Positions 10,979 through 22,033 of a stretch of DNA of 64,000 nt are shown here, piece by piece. Source of the stretch: Hermatobates lingyangjiaoensis. Its lineage: Eukaryota; Arthropoda; Insecta; Hemiptera; Hermatobatidae. The translations under genes and the position numbers were made by a program. The stretch covers positions 620,001 to 684,000 of the forward strand of contig JAPFBL010000169.1 of the NCBI GenBank assembly GCA_026182355.1, in the 5' to 3' direction. The notes below the pieces were generated by a model. It did no database searches and was not told where the DNA came from. It saw nothing but the letters and a program-made list of their open reading frames with translations. Position 1 is the stretch's first letter. Every line of letters begins with the position of its first letter.

Positions 10979-13748
10979 AGTGTTAAGTAAGTGCTTCTAC
11001 ATCTTATATAAAGTCACTTAAAATTCGAGAAACCAATCTAAACTGGACAACAAATTTTAAGATATGACAAAAAAAAGTAACATACAAAGCATAGAATCAT
11101 ACTTATTAACTTTAATTTTTGTAAAGATCTGTCTTTAGGAGAAAAAAGAGAGTCACCAGAATGACTCTGTACAGAATGATCACGAAAGTCACCAGAAAAT
11201 TGAAATTGACCATTAAAAGCAAAGACATGACTTACGCTGGACAAAAGACCATTAGACAGGCACAGACGATACGACTAAAGAACGAATTAAGGTTTCTATA
11301 TTGTAAAAAGACTGAAACTAACAAACGACTATTGACTGAACACATTAGACTAACTAACTTATTACAGACAGAGACATTTTTAAATGCGTGTAGTAGTATA
11401 AATGAAAGAATTAAAAAAGAATTAGATAAGAAATACGATCGAATGAATAAGAAAATTGATAAACTGATAAATAAAGGTAGTAATAATAATAATAAAAAAG
11501 AAAAAATTAAATTTTATCCTAGACTAATTAATAAAACCAACATAACCTTCACGCGAACGGAAACTGATTTACTAAATAAAGGGTTCAAATACAACGTAGG
11601 ACGGAAAATTAATTCTAAAGATATCGAAACTATCATTACCGATACAGAACTAGCCATAAAATTAATACCATCCGACGAACAAAACCACGTGAGACACTTA
11701 GCATCTGAAGTAATAGATAAAACCATTAATAATAGTAAAAGTAACGAAATTAAAAACCAAGACAATTATATCCTTAGAAACATTAAAAAGAAATTACAAA
11801 AAGCTAACGCGATAACCACTAAAGCAGACAAAGGTAACTCAATAGTTGTGATAAATAAATCAGATTATATTAAAAAAACGCAAGAATTTATAGATAAAAA
11901 CAAGTACGAAAAACTAAAAACCGACCCAACTAAGAAGTTCCAAAACGAAATTAGAAATGTAATTAACAAATCTCATAATATAATTAAACCCAATGAATCA
12001 TATAAATATTTAAACATGAATCCAAATGCCCCTCAGCTAAAAGCTCAAATTAAAGTACATAAGTTAGGAGAACCTATTAGGCCGGTTATAAATTATAGGA
12101 ATGCTCCCGCATATAAAATATCAAAAAAATTAGCTAAAATAATAAAAGATAAGGTTAGCCTACCTAATACTTACAATATTAAAAACTCGGTTGATTTAGT
12201 AAAAAAAATAAAAGATATAGATATAAATGAGAAAACTAAATTGGTATCTTTCGATATAGAAAATTTGTATACGTCAATCCCCAGTTCGGAAGTAATAAAA
12301 ATTATACGGAAAGTAGGTAAACAATTTGATCAGAATAACGATATAGACGAAATAATAAAACTAACAACTTTAACTCTAAAGCAAAACTATTTTAAATTTA
12401 ATAACGAGTTCTATTTAGCAAAAGATGGATTAGGAATGGGACACCCAACCTCTGCTATATTATCTGAAATATTTTTACAGGAACTAGAAAGAGTATATGT
12501 CAATATATTAAAAGAGAAATTCAATGTGGTCCATTATAGCAGATATGTTGATGACTCCTTCTTAATCATAAATAACCCGAACGAAGAAAATATAAAAAAC
12601 ATAAATAAGTATCTCAATTCGTTAAATAATAAAATTAAATTCACCCACGAAATAGAAATAAACAACAAAATAAATTTCTTGGATCTAACCATTGAAAAAA
12701 CCGGGAATAAACTTAGTTTTAAAATTTATAGAAAACCAACCGCAACCGATATTACCATACATAAATCTTCAATGCATCCAAAACAGCAAAAAATATCAGC
12801 TTTTCGGTATATGATAGATAGATTAATAAGAATTCCGATGAATCCTATTAACTATAAAAAAGAGTTAAATATAATTAAAGAAATAGCAACGAATAACGGT
12901 TACAACTCAAACTTAATCAATAAAATTTTAACAAATAGAACGAACAAAATAAATAATTATGAAAGGTCTAATAATAATAAATACGCGTCTATAACGTACA
13001 TAGGAAATATTAGTTATAAAATCGCGAACTTACTTAAACGGTACAATGTAAAGGTAGGGTATAAAACTAATAATTCTATAAATCAAATATTAGCTTGCTC
13101 CACGGAAAATAAAACTAACAAATTCGAAAAAAGCGGAATATATAAATTAAAATGTAAAGACTGTAATCAAATATATGTAGGACAAACGGGAAGAACCCTA
13201 AAACAAAGATTCAAAGAACATCTTAAAGATTATTTAAATAATACTAATAAATCTAATTTCGCAAATCACCTTACCAAACACGGACACGAACCTGACAGCA
13301 TAGAAAACTCAATGGACTTACTAAAGACGGGACAGAAAGGACAGAGACTTAATATAATAGAACAACTAGAAATTTATAAACATAAAAAATCGGGTAATAT
13401 AATAAACGAACAGATAAACCACCAATCCGATATCTTATTTAAACCATTAACAAAAATAAAAAGAAGACTGGACGGACAATATGATGATAAAAAAAACTAT
13501 AAAAGAATTAGATTAGATAATAATTAAATAAATTCAAAAATAACGCCATAATTTGAAATAATATCTAGGTAGCAGTGGACACGACTATAAAACCTCTCGA
13601 CAATAGCCCCATAGATTAGTTGCGAATGAAGATGGACCAGATCCGAAAGCGCTCCAACATCTCCGATATCAACTTACGAGGTATGACGGTTTTTTCTAAT
13701 TCTAATATTAATCTTACTAACCTCAGTGGTAATAACAATATGCATGTA
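10979..13748 (+). mobile_element. Full-length Penelope-like element
   Basis: The left limit is where repeat R1 stops (about 10978). The right limit is the (TA)n tract at about 13749, so the body is about 2.8 kb. It has 182 bp of leader, one long ORF and about 220 bp of 3-prime UTR. No clear target duplication or pseudo-LTR pair was found. The pseudo-LTR-like motifs that follow at 13793 belong to family A, which may be unrelated. Confidence 0.7.
11161..13527 (+). CDS. Penelope-like element polyprotein: reverse transcriptase plus GIY-YIG endonuclease
   Basis: A 788-residue uninterrupted ORF that would copy the element RNA by target-primed reverse transcription. An in-frame stop at 11122-11124 limits the upstream frame, and 11161 is the first ATG after it. 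Residues 40-105 form the basic, coiled N-terminal region (KKTETNKRLLTEHIRL) typical of PLEs. The FYPRLINKTNITF segment follows at about 118-130. RT motif A is LVSFDIENLYTSIP (Asp365), motif B is GLGMGHPTSA (423-432), and motif C is YVDD (462-465). The nuclease has GIY 659-661, a CxxC pair 665/668, YVG 672-674, Arg683, His687, His703 and the metal-binding Glu734. All catalytic residues are present, so it may be active. The composition is rich in Lys and Asn, following the A-rich strand. The N-terminal FNxxCxxxxLLPxYTN segment seen in other PLE fragments here is absent. Confidence 0.95.
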   Translation: MTLYRMITKVTRKLKLTIKSKDMTYAGQKTIRQAQTIRLKNELRFLYCKKTETNKRLLTEHIRLTNLLQTETFLNACSSINERIKKELDKKYDRMNKKIDKLINKGSNNNNKKEKIKFYPRLINKTNITFTRTETDLLNKGFKYNVGRKINSKDIETIITDTELAIKLIPSDEQNHVRHLASEVIDKTINNSKSNEIKNQDNYILRNIKKKLQKANAITTKADKGNSIVVINKSDYIKKTQEFIDKNKYEKLKTDPTKKFQNEIRNVINKSHNIIKPNESYKYLNMNPNAPQLKAQIKVHKLGEPIRPVINYRNAPAYKISKKLAKIIKDKVSLPNTYNIKNSVDLVKKIKDIDINEKTKLVSFDIENLYTSIPSSEVIKIIRKVGKQFDQNNDIDEIIKLTTLTLKQNYFKFNNEFYLAKDGLGMGHPTSAILSEIFLQELERVYVNILKEKFNVVHYSRYVDDSFLIINNPNEENIKNINKYLNSLNNKIKFTHEIEINNKINFLDLTIEKTGNKLSFKIYRKPTATDITIHKSSMHPKQQKISAFRYMIDRLIRIPMNPINYKKELNIIKEIATNNGYNSNLINKILTNRTNKINNYERSNNNKYASITYIGNISYKIANLLKRYNVKVGYKTNNSINQILACSTENKTNKFEKSGIYKLKCKDCNQIYVGQTGRTLKQRFKEHLKDYLNNTNKSNFANHLTKHGHEPDSIENSMDLLKTGQKGQRLNIIEQLEIYKHKKSGNIINEQINHQSDILFKPLTKIKRRLDGQYDDKKNYKRIRLDNN

Positions 13749-13760
13749 TATATATATATA

Positions 13761-13860
13761 TGATCAAACCACAAAAAGAAATGGGAAAACAAGACTAAGA
13801 TCTTTCAACCGTAACAAGCGGTCTTCGTCAGAGTCAAAAACCCAACTGATATATATATAT
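13761..13860 (-). repeat. Family A pseudo-LTR module
   Basis: tgatcaaaccacaaaaagaa followed by a hammerhead-like motif, between two (TA)n tracts. The family consensus, in the sense direction, is: stem, ribozyme-like core, about 90 bp, then (TA)n. Confidence 0.7.
13793..13835 (-). ncRNA. Hammerhead-ribozyme-like motif, family A
   Basis: Minus strand: helix I GACT (13832-13835) pairs with AGTC (13793-13796). CTGACGA is at 13825-13831, followed by an extra A, helix II GACCG/CGGTT, GAAA, then the palindrome AGATCT and T. The core bases are all present. Confidence 0.6.
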
Positions 13861-13869
13861 ATATATATA

Positions 13870-14082
13870 AACTAAAATTTAAAAAAGAACACATAGAAAG
13901 GAAACCACTGAACTCACTACTATATTTCGATGTCCTCGTTTCTTCTAATTGTATATATATATATATATACAGTTAGCTTCAGCTACTCAAAGGGACTAGT
14001 TCTACCCGATGACGACGACTGTTGAAATATCGTTGTGAGTCTTTTGTGTGTATCTTTATTTGTTTTTTTCTCTTTCATGTGT

Positions 14083-14130
<48 letters not shown>

Positions 14131-14150
14131 CATATATACAAATATATATA
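13870..14150. repeat. Family E modules on both strands
   Basis: A minus-strand piece (13874-13955) and a plus-strand piece (13985-14085) are separated by (TA)n. The plus piece has CCGATGA (14006-14012) in place of CTGATGA, then an extra C and GAAATAT, so the core has lost U4. Confidence 0.5.
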
Positions 14151-14345
14151 TGTTTGACTGGCCAGCTATGTTTGACTGTCGTCCCTCCGTCAATTCACTT
14201 CTTCTCCTGAGGACGACCGCCATTACGGTCGAAATATTGAAAAGTGAGTCTTTGTTGTGTTTCTGTTTATGTGTCACTGCTTATTTTAATTGTTATTTGT
14301 CCTGCCGGACCGTTTTTCGTTTATCATGGTATATATATATATAAT
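14151..14345 (+). repeat. Family E module with hammerhead-like motif
   Basis: CTGAGGA (14207-14213), an extra C, helix II GACCG/CGGTC (14215-14219 with 14226-14230), GAAA (14231-14234) and the short palindrome ATAT. The flanks TTCTTCTC and GAAAAG can pair as helix I with one mismatch. It ends in (TA)n. Truncated relatives are at 14815 and 51061. Confidence 0.6.
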
Positions 14346-14811
14346 TGATTAGTTCGATGCTATGTTGTGATGGCGTCACATTTAAAGAATAGCTCCTCCA
14401 GCACATTGTCAGATCAAGTAGTAAATGCTTTCCTTCCTGGCCAGCTATATTTCTTGTCTTTCCTCTGAGCTTGTCAGTTCATTACTCATTTCATGATATC
14501 AGCCCTTATTCCTATTCTGACCAACTCGATCATACCAATTCTGCTTTCCTGTCAAGTCACTAATTCTAGTCATTCCAAATAAACCATTAAGACCACATTA
14601 TTAAAAAAAAATCCCCCCCCCCATCCCCCTCTCTATTTATCACTCGTTACTCTGTATCTTCTATATAATCATCAACCTTATATAACCTTGAATATTCAAA
14701 CATATTTAAAACATATGGTTTGTTTTAGTGGGCTCTCAGGCTCTCAGGGGGTTCCACAAGCAAACAAAGGTTGAGAACTGATTCTATATATCTATAATAT
14801 TCAAGATATAC
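14346..14811. other. Unique DNA with one hAT-like end
   Basis: About 14725-14782 ends caaaggttgagaactg, the complement of a CAGTTCTCAACC hAT terminus. The rest is unremarkable apart from a C-rich run near 14610. Confidence 0.4.
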
Positions 14812-14908
14812 TATTCGCCATTACGGTCGAAATATTGAAAAGTAAGTCTTTGTTATGTTTCAGTCTACGTGTCACAGTTTATTTTAAGTGATATATATAT
14901 ATATATAT
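14812..14908 (+). repeat. Family E module, 5-prime truncated
   Basis: cgccattacggtcgaaatat matches the family E motif, but the CTGAGGA box is missing. Ends in (TA)n. Confidence 0.55.
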
Positions 14909-14989
14909 AAAATGGCACTATACTATAACATAGGTAACATTTATGTATGTATTTACTAAATGAAAAAGTTAGAATGTGAAAATACTCAC

Positions 14990-15061
14990 GACTGGTAGAA
15001 GTGAAATGTCGCCAGGGTCACCTTTCTCTCCTTTCTGACCTCCCATCCTACCACCAACACC
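14990..15061 (-). CDS. Internal exon of a collagen gene
   Basis: Minus strand. The acceptor is a long T tract plus ag (15063-15062) and the donor is gtgagt (14989-14984). The exon is exactly 72 bp, 24 codons, phase 0 at both ends and starts with a Gly codon, the classic collagen exon layout. It encodes GVGGRMGGQ, K, GEKGDPGDI, then SLLPV: six Gly-X-Y triplets with a one-residue break, followed by a non-triplet segment. The interruption suggests a non-fibrillar collagen (type IV or multiplexin-like), but the type cannot be decided. No other exon of the gene is recognisable in the window, so flanking introns must be long. The product would be an extracellular matrix protein. Confidence 0.75.
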
Positions 15062-15063
15062 CT

Positions 15064-15299
15064 AAAAAAAAAAAACAAGTTATCGATCAATATGATAACA
15101 ATTACTAATAAAAGAACAATTAAAGGTTTTCATTATAAATAGAGATATAAAAGATTATAAGTTATAAAAGGGACATACATAATAAAGGATCAGCACCCTT
15201 AAAATCTCGCAATACTGTCAAAAATAATATCACCAGAGAAAACAGGACGACCTCAAAAAGTCATCGATGTGACAGCTTGCAAACATCAATATATATATA
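15064..15299. other. Presumed collagen intron sequence
   Basis: AT-rich, no gene or repeat recognised apart from the T tract of the splice acceptor. Confidence 0.4.
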
Positions 15300-15440
15300 T
15301 GATGAAATCAAATTATGAAATGGGAAAAAAAGACTTAGATCTTTCAGCCGTAATAAGCGGTCTTCGTCAGCGTCATTCTCAACTAAGGAAGACCGCTTGC
15401 TAGGTTTGAAAGATCTTAGGTAAGGGTGGAACCGTCGCTT
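15300..15440. repeat. Family A inverted pair
   Basis: The left arm (minus strand) keeps CTGACGA (15364-15370), an extra A, helix II and GAAA (15342-15345). The right arm (plus) has GAAGACCGCTTGC and GAAAGATCTTAGG without the box. Confidence 0.6.
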
Positions 15441-15465
15441 CGCAAGTGCGGTCATTGTCCCTATC

Positions 15466-15590
15466 TCAACTCTTCTGATAACAGTAATTAGAGACAGTAA
15501 GTGTGTGCTTTTGATCTCTCTATGTTTTCTTTTGCTACATTGAATTATATTTGTCCGTTTCAGATCGTATTTCCAACGAAAAAGTATATA
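15466..15590 (+). repeat. Family D module tail
   Basis: gagacagtaagtgtgtgc and attatatttgtccgtttc match 22330-22380 and 40190-40290. The ribozyme-like box is lost here. Ends in (TA)n. Confidence 0.5.
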
Positions 15591-15601
15591 TATATATATA
15601 T

Positions 15602-15757
15602 ATTGGTATAAATAGGCAGCAGATCCTCTTTTAAACAGATATCATTAAAATTAACCGCAGTCTCGGCATTCAAGATCTTAAGACTGAGAGATTCAATCCT
15701 ACGAACTAACCTCCTGCTAACAGGGTTCAACTGGAAAAGGAGTTGACCAAGTGACAT
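15602..15757 (-). pseudogene. PLE ORF 5-prime fragment
   Basis: The minus-strand frame starts MSLGQLLFQLNPVSRRL, continues with VRRIESL and AVNFNDICLKEDLLPIYTN, and then runs into (TA)n. The pattern LLxxLxP, RxxRxxE and FNxxCLxExLLPxYTN is shared by six or more pieces in the window, so it is a real coding block, cut at the microsatellite. Confidence 0.65.
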
Positions 15758-15973
15758 GTTAAATTAAAATCGATGACTCATGCTTAGTCATTGCTATAAA
15801 TAGATTAAAAGTATAGTACAGGTTAATATAAAGAGAAGGTCAAATGTCAATAATGAACAAGAAACAAGCGATTAGAATAAAAGAGTTGAAAGGTCAACGG
15901 TATAACTGGACTAATAGAGAATAAATAGATTAAGAATATTAAAGTAAATGAAGGATAAAAATATATATATCTG

Positions 15974-16190
15974 TTGAAAAGCAAAGCAGATTCTGCATTC
16001 ATGACTTTTTTAAGTACCTGTTCTTTTTTCCTAATTACACTTCTAGAAATTACATTTAAAGTAGAAGTGTAATTAGAAAAAAAGAACAGCTACTTAAAAA
16101 AGTCGTGAATGCAGAATCTGCTCTGCTTTTCAACAATGTATGCTTCCATGAAGATCTACTGCCAACTTATACAAATATATATAATTATAT
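15974..16190. repeat. PLE 5-prime fragment, inverted pair
   Basis: Arms 15974-16055 and 16056-16134 are inverted copies. The right arm continues, plus strand, as KVVNAESALLFNNVCFHED then LLPTYTN and stops at (TA)n (about 16100-16185). Confidence 0.65.
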
Positions 16191-16199
16191 ATATATATT

Positions 16200-16330
16200 G
16201 TTAAATAACACCCCATATTTTGCTTGTATCTTACAAGATACAAGCCAAATATGGGGCGTTATTTAACAATATATGTTTAAATGAAGGACTGCTTCCAACT
16301 ATTACAAATATTTATATATATAATATATAT
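16200..16330. repeat. PLE 5-prime fragment, short palindrome
   Basis: Arms around 16200-16232 and 16235-16269 pair. The plus strand reads YGALFNNICLNEGLLPTITN (16247-16311) before (TA)n. Confidence 0.6.
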
Positions 16331-17399
16331 ATATATATACGACAGAAATTACTATGCGGCCCGCGTTCACTTGAAAATTATACATTGCGGCCCACAGATC
16401 ACAAATGGCTGCCTACGCCTATTCTACACCTTTCTCAGTAACAATTCTATATTTTAACTGTAGTCTTAGGTAAGTTATATTCTATAAAGTCTACGAGTGC
16501 CTTATTTACCTCCACTACCCGACTAGACCAGTATGGCGCCAAAGTAAACCTTTCAAACAAATTATTTCTGATGATGAAATAGTTTCTTGAAAGAAGGTAC
16601 ACACATGTTTTAGACCAATAAAAGATTTAAAAATAATCTTATTATTGATATATATACTTAATATCAACAATTACATTATAATTGTAGAATAGTTGTTGGG
16701 ATATGTTTTAGAACAGGAGTTTGTGTAACAAAAATTGATGGATAAGTATAAACATTCGATAACCTAACGAAAACAATGAGTTTATTGGAAACACTGTGAA
16801 GATGAAAGTAATTCTAAAAACCAGCCAACTTAACAAAATATTAGCCAAGTAAAGTACATTATTATTGTATTCAAATTATGTATGCTTTTTAATAATACAT
16901 GATCAGGAAGCGACATTAAAAGCTTATTGATATTGGGTAATATAAACAAGATTCATTTTATGTTCAGACATCTTGAGAAGAAGTAATTTTACAAATATAA
17001 AAACCATCCTTTGTATTTTATTTTTTGAACAGTTCACTATTTGAGGACAGGAAATGCATTATTCAATCAATTAGAACTTACTTTAATAGTTTCAACGACC
17101 GAGGATAGTAAACTGATAGATCTATTATCTTGAGCCATCATTTAAATATTTCTTTCCTGGTCTATCAGTTAGAATCAATTTAGATAGCTTCTAGATTGAA
17201 AAGATGTCTCTGACTAAGCGGGAATTACCAAAAGATTATTTTTAATGTTTTATAAATGTTGTCTGTTCATAATATTCTGTTTAATATGTCTCCAAATATC
17301 TGCTATTAAACCTTATAAAGTAAATTATCAAAGACTGAATTTTCTTAAAACATTTCTAAGTTAACATAAACAAATTCAGAAAGTACAACAGGTAATCCA
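16331..17399. other. Unique DNA
   Basis: No repeat partner is seen. gcggcccgcg / gcggcccac near 16354-16392 could be a transposon end. A 19-codon minus-strand frame at 17082-17138 ends in a donor-like site but has no credible acceptor. Confidence 0.35.
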
Positions 17400-18030
17400 G
17401 TTTTCCAAGTTGGGTTTTCAATTCTTATAGCACACGTAACCATCTTTGACGGGTATTTTACGAAAATTCAGAGATAATTCGTGGTATTCCAAAACATTAT
17501 TAGAAATTATAGTAAAGTAGAAAATATCATTATTAGCACAGTCCATAACTGTCATTAGATCTGGAGCTTCTTTTACGTTTTGCAGCTGTTGATATTAAGC
17601 TTAAAAATTTATTTTATTGTGAGTACACTTCTTATTTATTACGCGGGTAGGTAGAAATCTCTTGCTTAAAGCAAGCAAATTATGATAAACGCAAACGAAA
17701 TTAAAATCAACTAGGGATATTTACTTGCTGCAATATCAGGCACCTAAAAATACCAGTTTAAGTTTAGTTTAGCTGTATACATGCCAAACACGGATTACTG
17801 ATGCTTCTACGTTGAATTTTCAATCCATTCAAATCTTAGCTTTTGAGTTAGACTACATAAATATACTGTCAAAGTTTGAGATTGCTATGACTTATTGTGG
17901 CTGAGTTTGCTTGTGACAAAATTTTTGAAACAATCAGACAATAATATTTCTAATGATGGATTCGGTAAAACGTAAAGATAACTTGAAATGAGACAGTTTT
18001 AAGTAATGTACAGACAACATTTTTCTTTTA
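17400..18030. repeat. Dispersed repeat R1, uninterrupted copy
   Basis: Aligns with 5640-6800 without the SINE, so it serves as the empty-site relative for that insertion. Confidence 0.7.
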
Positions 18031-18489
18031 TTTTTATTTATTTTTTAAATTTTTTTTTTGTGATCGCTAATCCTGTATTCATTCTTTGTATATTTTATTG
18101 TTCAAAAACATGTTTACTATCCTTAAAGAGAGTGTTCTCAAACTTCTATAGTTTGGTGTTTAGCTTTAAATAACTTTTTTCGAGACGTGTACTATAACGC
18201 CTATTCTTATCGATATAATTTTGATAAAAAGATAAATTTTTTCATCCTCTTCAACAAAGCTATTTTTGAGTAAAATTTCTTTCAAATCTGTGAAAGTGAC
18301 CTCCATCGCATTCACAAACTTTCAGAATCAATCCTAAATCAAAACTTTTACATTCTAAACCAAAACCGACCATTCCGGTAATTATGGTAAACAATTCTTT
18401 TTCATTCTGTGAAAAGAAGTTGAATGTTGATATTGTTTGATGTGATCAAATGATGTTTGTTCTAGAAGCAATGATCCAGGGACCAAGTG
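18031..18489. other. AT-rich DNA
   Basis: T-rich start, otherwise nothing recognised. Confidence 0.35.
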
Positions 18490-18795
18490 ATTTAAAGGTA
18501 AGATCAGGCCTAACGAATCCAGTCCACCCAACGCAACCCCATGGAGCTCGGGCCGGGTCGGGTATTTGGAGTTTATTTTTTTTTTTTCAGGATGCAAATC
18601 TCGGTCATCTCTTTTATCCAAATTATTATTTAAAAAAAAAAATTTCTTATTTTAATATCCATACATCGTTTTAATATATACGAGTATAATATATAAATAT
18701 ATATTTATTAAAAAGTAATAATTGACATTTTAGGCCCGACCAGCCCGAATTTAGTGTCTGGTCGGCTCGGACTCTGGATGAGGCTTAAGATTTCA
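18490..18795. mobile_element. Short element with GC-rich inverted ends
   Basis: cgggccgggtcgggtattt near 18549 is inverted as taggcccgaccagcccgaa at 18732, and a second cggctcggactctgg lies at 18768. This looks like the terminal repeats of a small non-autonomous DNA transposon. The target duplication is not resolved. Confidence 0.4.
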
Positions 18796-19106
18796 CCTCT
18801 AAAGTGATCTTATAAATGCTTCATTTCGTGTGTGCTGTGAGTACTCATCCAAATTCATAACTATTACACAGAAACATGCCCTAACAGAACTGAAGTATTG
18901 AAAAAATACTTCTTTCTAATTAAAAAATAAAATAAAATAGATGGCAGGGTGGTTAAATAAACTACTATGGCCGCACCAGTAAAGGATTATAAAACATTTC
19001 ATAGGTAATTTATGGAATCAGATTCCACTTAACTAGCATAAAAGACTAAAGAAAGTTCATAACTTGTGCAATCTGTTATTTTGAGATATTTACTAATGGT
19101 AGGAAA
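18796..19106. other. Unique DNA
   Basis: Nothing recognised except a family C flank (gtgcaatctgttatt) at 19066. Confidence 0.35.
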
Positions 19107-19365
19107 TTTCAAAAATTACGTCTCCACAGATAGAAGTTTTATGTCAAAACTGACAACACGTTTCTAACATTTAGTGTCCATCTTCAGGTATATGTATATC
19201 TGCACTATTGAGGGTCTTATGGTAACAGAAGAAGTCATTGCTAGGTCGATGTTGCGATAACAACCACAACAGTGCAGAAGTAAACCATGAGAAGAACAGT
19301 TGTTAGTATGTCGAAAGACGTTGTTAGTTTTGACATAAAACTCATTAACTTTTGAAATTCTTCAT
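19107..19365. repeat. Family C palindrome, eroded
   Basis: The outer arms (aaattacgtctccaca and the complement of its start, taacttttgaaattc) pair. Minus strand: CTGAAGA (19181-19187), an extra T, a weak helix II and GAAA (19161-19164). The right arm has only a remnant (cgaaagacgttg). Confidence 0.5.
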
Positions 19366-19599
19366 GAAGACTATAAAAAGTTTGGAATATTTCAGTTTAA
19401 ATGGCTTTGAGTTGCAGAACAATATTGGAAAATTAGCAAGGAAGTAGTACAAATGTTTGTAGTAGTACAAACGCCAATTAAAGCTAGTTTTTACGAAGCC
19501 CATGATTTCAAAGGGTTAATCAGAACAGACCATTCATGAACAAGTTCGATTAAATAGTAGTTTGGAAGGTGGAGTAACAGTGACACTATGCAGTAGGAG

Positions 19600-20055
19600 G
19601 TGTAGGTTAGGTTAGGTCACAGTTGCAGTCCCACAAGGGAACACACACAGCCCAAACATTGGCCGTTTGTGATACCACACAATAAACATTTTACATTGAG
19701 AGTACTAAATTTTGCCTAACTGAAGTGTATTTGGAGTAAGGATCCTTAACGATTATTAGTCATCGTACAGGCACGGGACCGACGGATGCAATACGACGTG
19801 CTCAGATTAATTCACCTACCGCATGGATAAATCGAGGACCAGTACGGGGGAATAACAAATTTTGCCTAACTCAAGTGTATTCAGAGTAGGGATCTTTAAC
19901 GGCTACCTGACATCGGGACAGCTTAACTTCCGATCCGAGGACGACAAGCTCATTTTTATTGACCTCCTACGTAAATATATCGAAGGCCACTGTGGGTCTA
20001 GCCACCCCTGATCTAGCAATCCAAAGGTGAGCACACTGCCACTTGCCTAATCTAG
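19600..20055 (-). mobile_element. Two tandem SINE copies
   Basis: The first copy (19600-19857) carries the taggttaggttaggt tail, and the second (19858-20055) starts again inside the body at aaattttgcctaactc. Both are on the minus strand and of the same family as 6162-6485. Confidence 0.7.
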
Positions 20056-21149
20056 CCCCCAATTTGAGGCATAATAAGAGACATTTGGTCTAAAGTTGAT
20101 TTTAAAAGCAGTTATAAATTCATGAGTCTTCAATTAAACTCTGAAGAAGACATTAATAAAAAATTACCTTACTTTCGAAACAATTTTAGTTTATCCTTTT
20201 GAAGAAAACAGATAATAACACAGTACAACATGTCTATTAAATCAGTAAATTAAATAACTCATTCTTTTCTTTTATAAACCTAGAAGAGAGTGTAAGATAA
20301 TTTAATGGAAAAGATAAATATGCAATCAGTTTATGGTCGAATACTTTTTTTTTAAAAAATTATCTCCATTACTGAAGTGATAAGATTGGGGTAAGTTATT
20401 TATGCAAAAAAAAAAACTTTAGGAGGGTAAACTAAAACTTTTTGTTAATACCTAACGGGGTTTTATTTACTTACAGTGTATTAAGGAAAGCTGTTCTAAA
20501 ACAATTTTCAGTTAAGATAAACAGTATTGTGAACTTTCTAAAAGTTTAAATAAGGAGACAATGATAAACAGGTAAGAGTTTTTTGCTTCAGCGTATTTAT
20601 TAATAACGAAAGAATAAACCAGAAAGACAGTACAGAGAGCAAGAACTTTAATTCGATTATTGCTGATGGGATTCCAAAAGCTTGGCCAGTCAAACCTTAT
20701 CTACATCAAGAGATTATTTAACTTAGTTAGAAGGAAATTAACTGTTAAATAATAACATCGATCAATTAATAAATAATTAATAATCAATTAATTATAATTT
20801 ATCAATTATTAATAATATATAATAGGTTTTATGAATTACCATAAGTTGTTTATTTTTTTGTATTGAGCCTTGATGCTTTTTTGTGGGTTTTACATGTAAA
20901 AGTAGAACTCATTAATTACATGGTACAAAAGTAGAGCTCATTAATAATTTTATTACACTTTTGAACCATTAGCAAGTCATACTACACAATAGACAGCACA
21001 TGGGGTAACTGCCCAATTGCTAATAACCCCTAATGTTGCTTAACTTTGGCGAAATAACATGGGCAGGGTTACCATGACTATTACTATTGGTATATATATG
21101 ATCAAAACGATATGGCCTGAAAATGGCTTGGTGCGTATAAAGGTCAACA
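20056..21149. other. AT-rich unique DNA
   Basis: No gene. A run of taattaat repeats is at 20760-20830; a short (TA)n with unrelated flanks is near 21090. Confidence 0.35.
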
Positions 21150-21340
21150 CAGGTATATATATATACGAGTATGATCAAACCACAATAAGAAATGGAAAAA
21201 CAAGACTAAGATCTTTCAACCGTAACAAGCGGTCTTCGTCAGAGTCAAAAACCCAACTGAGTTTAATCTTGCTTTCCCATTTCTTATTGTGGTTTGATCA
21301 TTGATTCTTATTTCGCATGTTATTGTGAAATCTTTATATA
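21150..21340. repeat. Family A inverted pair
   Basis: The left arm (minus) has a complete motif at 21204-21246: CTGACGA, an extra A, helix II, GAAAGATCTT and helix I GACT/AGTC. The right arm repeats the flank (tttcttattgtggtttgatc) but lost the motif. Confidence 0.65.
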
Positions 21341-21344
21341 TTTA

Positions 21345-21358
21345 TATACATATATATA

Positions 21359-21400
<42 letters not shown>

Positions 21401-21781
21401 TATATAATAATATATATATATATATTATATATTTAGGAAGCAGTCCTTCATTTATACAGGTTTGATTAAATAATTATTTATTAATTAATTATTATTAATG
21501 AAATATATATATATATATTATATAATATAATAATATATATAAATAATATAATATAATATAAATAATTATAATAATAAAATATAATATATAAATAATATAA
21601 ATATAATAATAAATAATATATAATTAATAAAATAATATAAATAATAATAATATAATAATAATAATAATAAATAATATAAATAATATAAATAATATAAATA
21701 AATATATAAATAATTATAAAATAATAATAATAAAATAATAATAAATATAAATATAAATAATTAATAATTATTTAATCAAAC

Positions 21782-21860
<79 letters not shown>
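21345..21860. repeat. AT-only low-complexity tract with PLE scraps
   Basis: Long runs of (TA)n and ata/taa mixtures, with an uninterrupted (TA)n at about 21785-21859. Two PLE scraps frame it. The minus strand reads FNQTCINEGLLPKY at 21430-21470, and the plus strand reads FNQTC at 21768-21782. Confidence 0.65.
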
Positions 21861-21861
<1 letters not shown>

Positions 21862-21976
21862 GATTGGTTATACACGACTGAATATTGTCGGTGGATGATA
21901 TTATCCATCGACCGACAATATTCAGTCGTGTATAACCAATCATGCATAAAAGAAGGACTGCTACCGAAGTACACTA

Positions 21977-21985
<9 letters not shown>
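21861..21985. repeat. PLE 5-prime fragment, palindrome
   Basis: Arms 21861-21899 and 21906-21944 are inverted copies (gattggttatacacgactg). The plus strand continues [20 protein letters not shown] into (TA)n. Confidence 0.7.

Positions 21986-22029
<44 letters not shown>

Positions 22030-22033
<4 letters not shown>

Noticed and set aside
14022..14344. Open frames with long Ile-Tyr runs, here and at many other (TA)n tracts
   Set aside because: They are translations of (TA)n microsatellites, which lack stops in two frames. Only the non-TA parts shared between copies were kept as PLE fragments.
17082..17138. Minus-strand exon ending in gtaagt (SISLLSSVVETIK)
   Set aside because: The donor is good, but there is no pyrimidine tract or acceptor that gives an open frame, and no family match. 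It is on the collagen strand, so RNA data could revive it.
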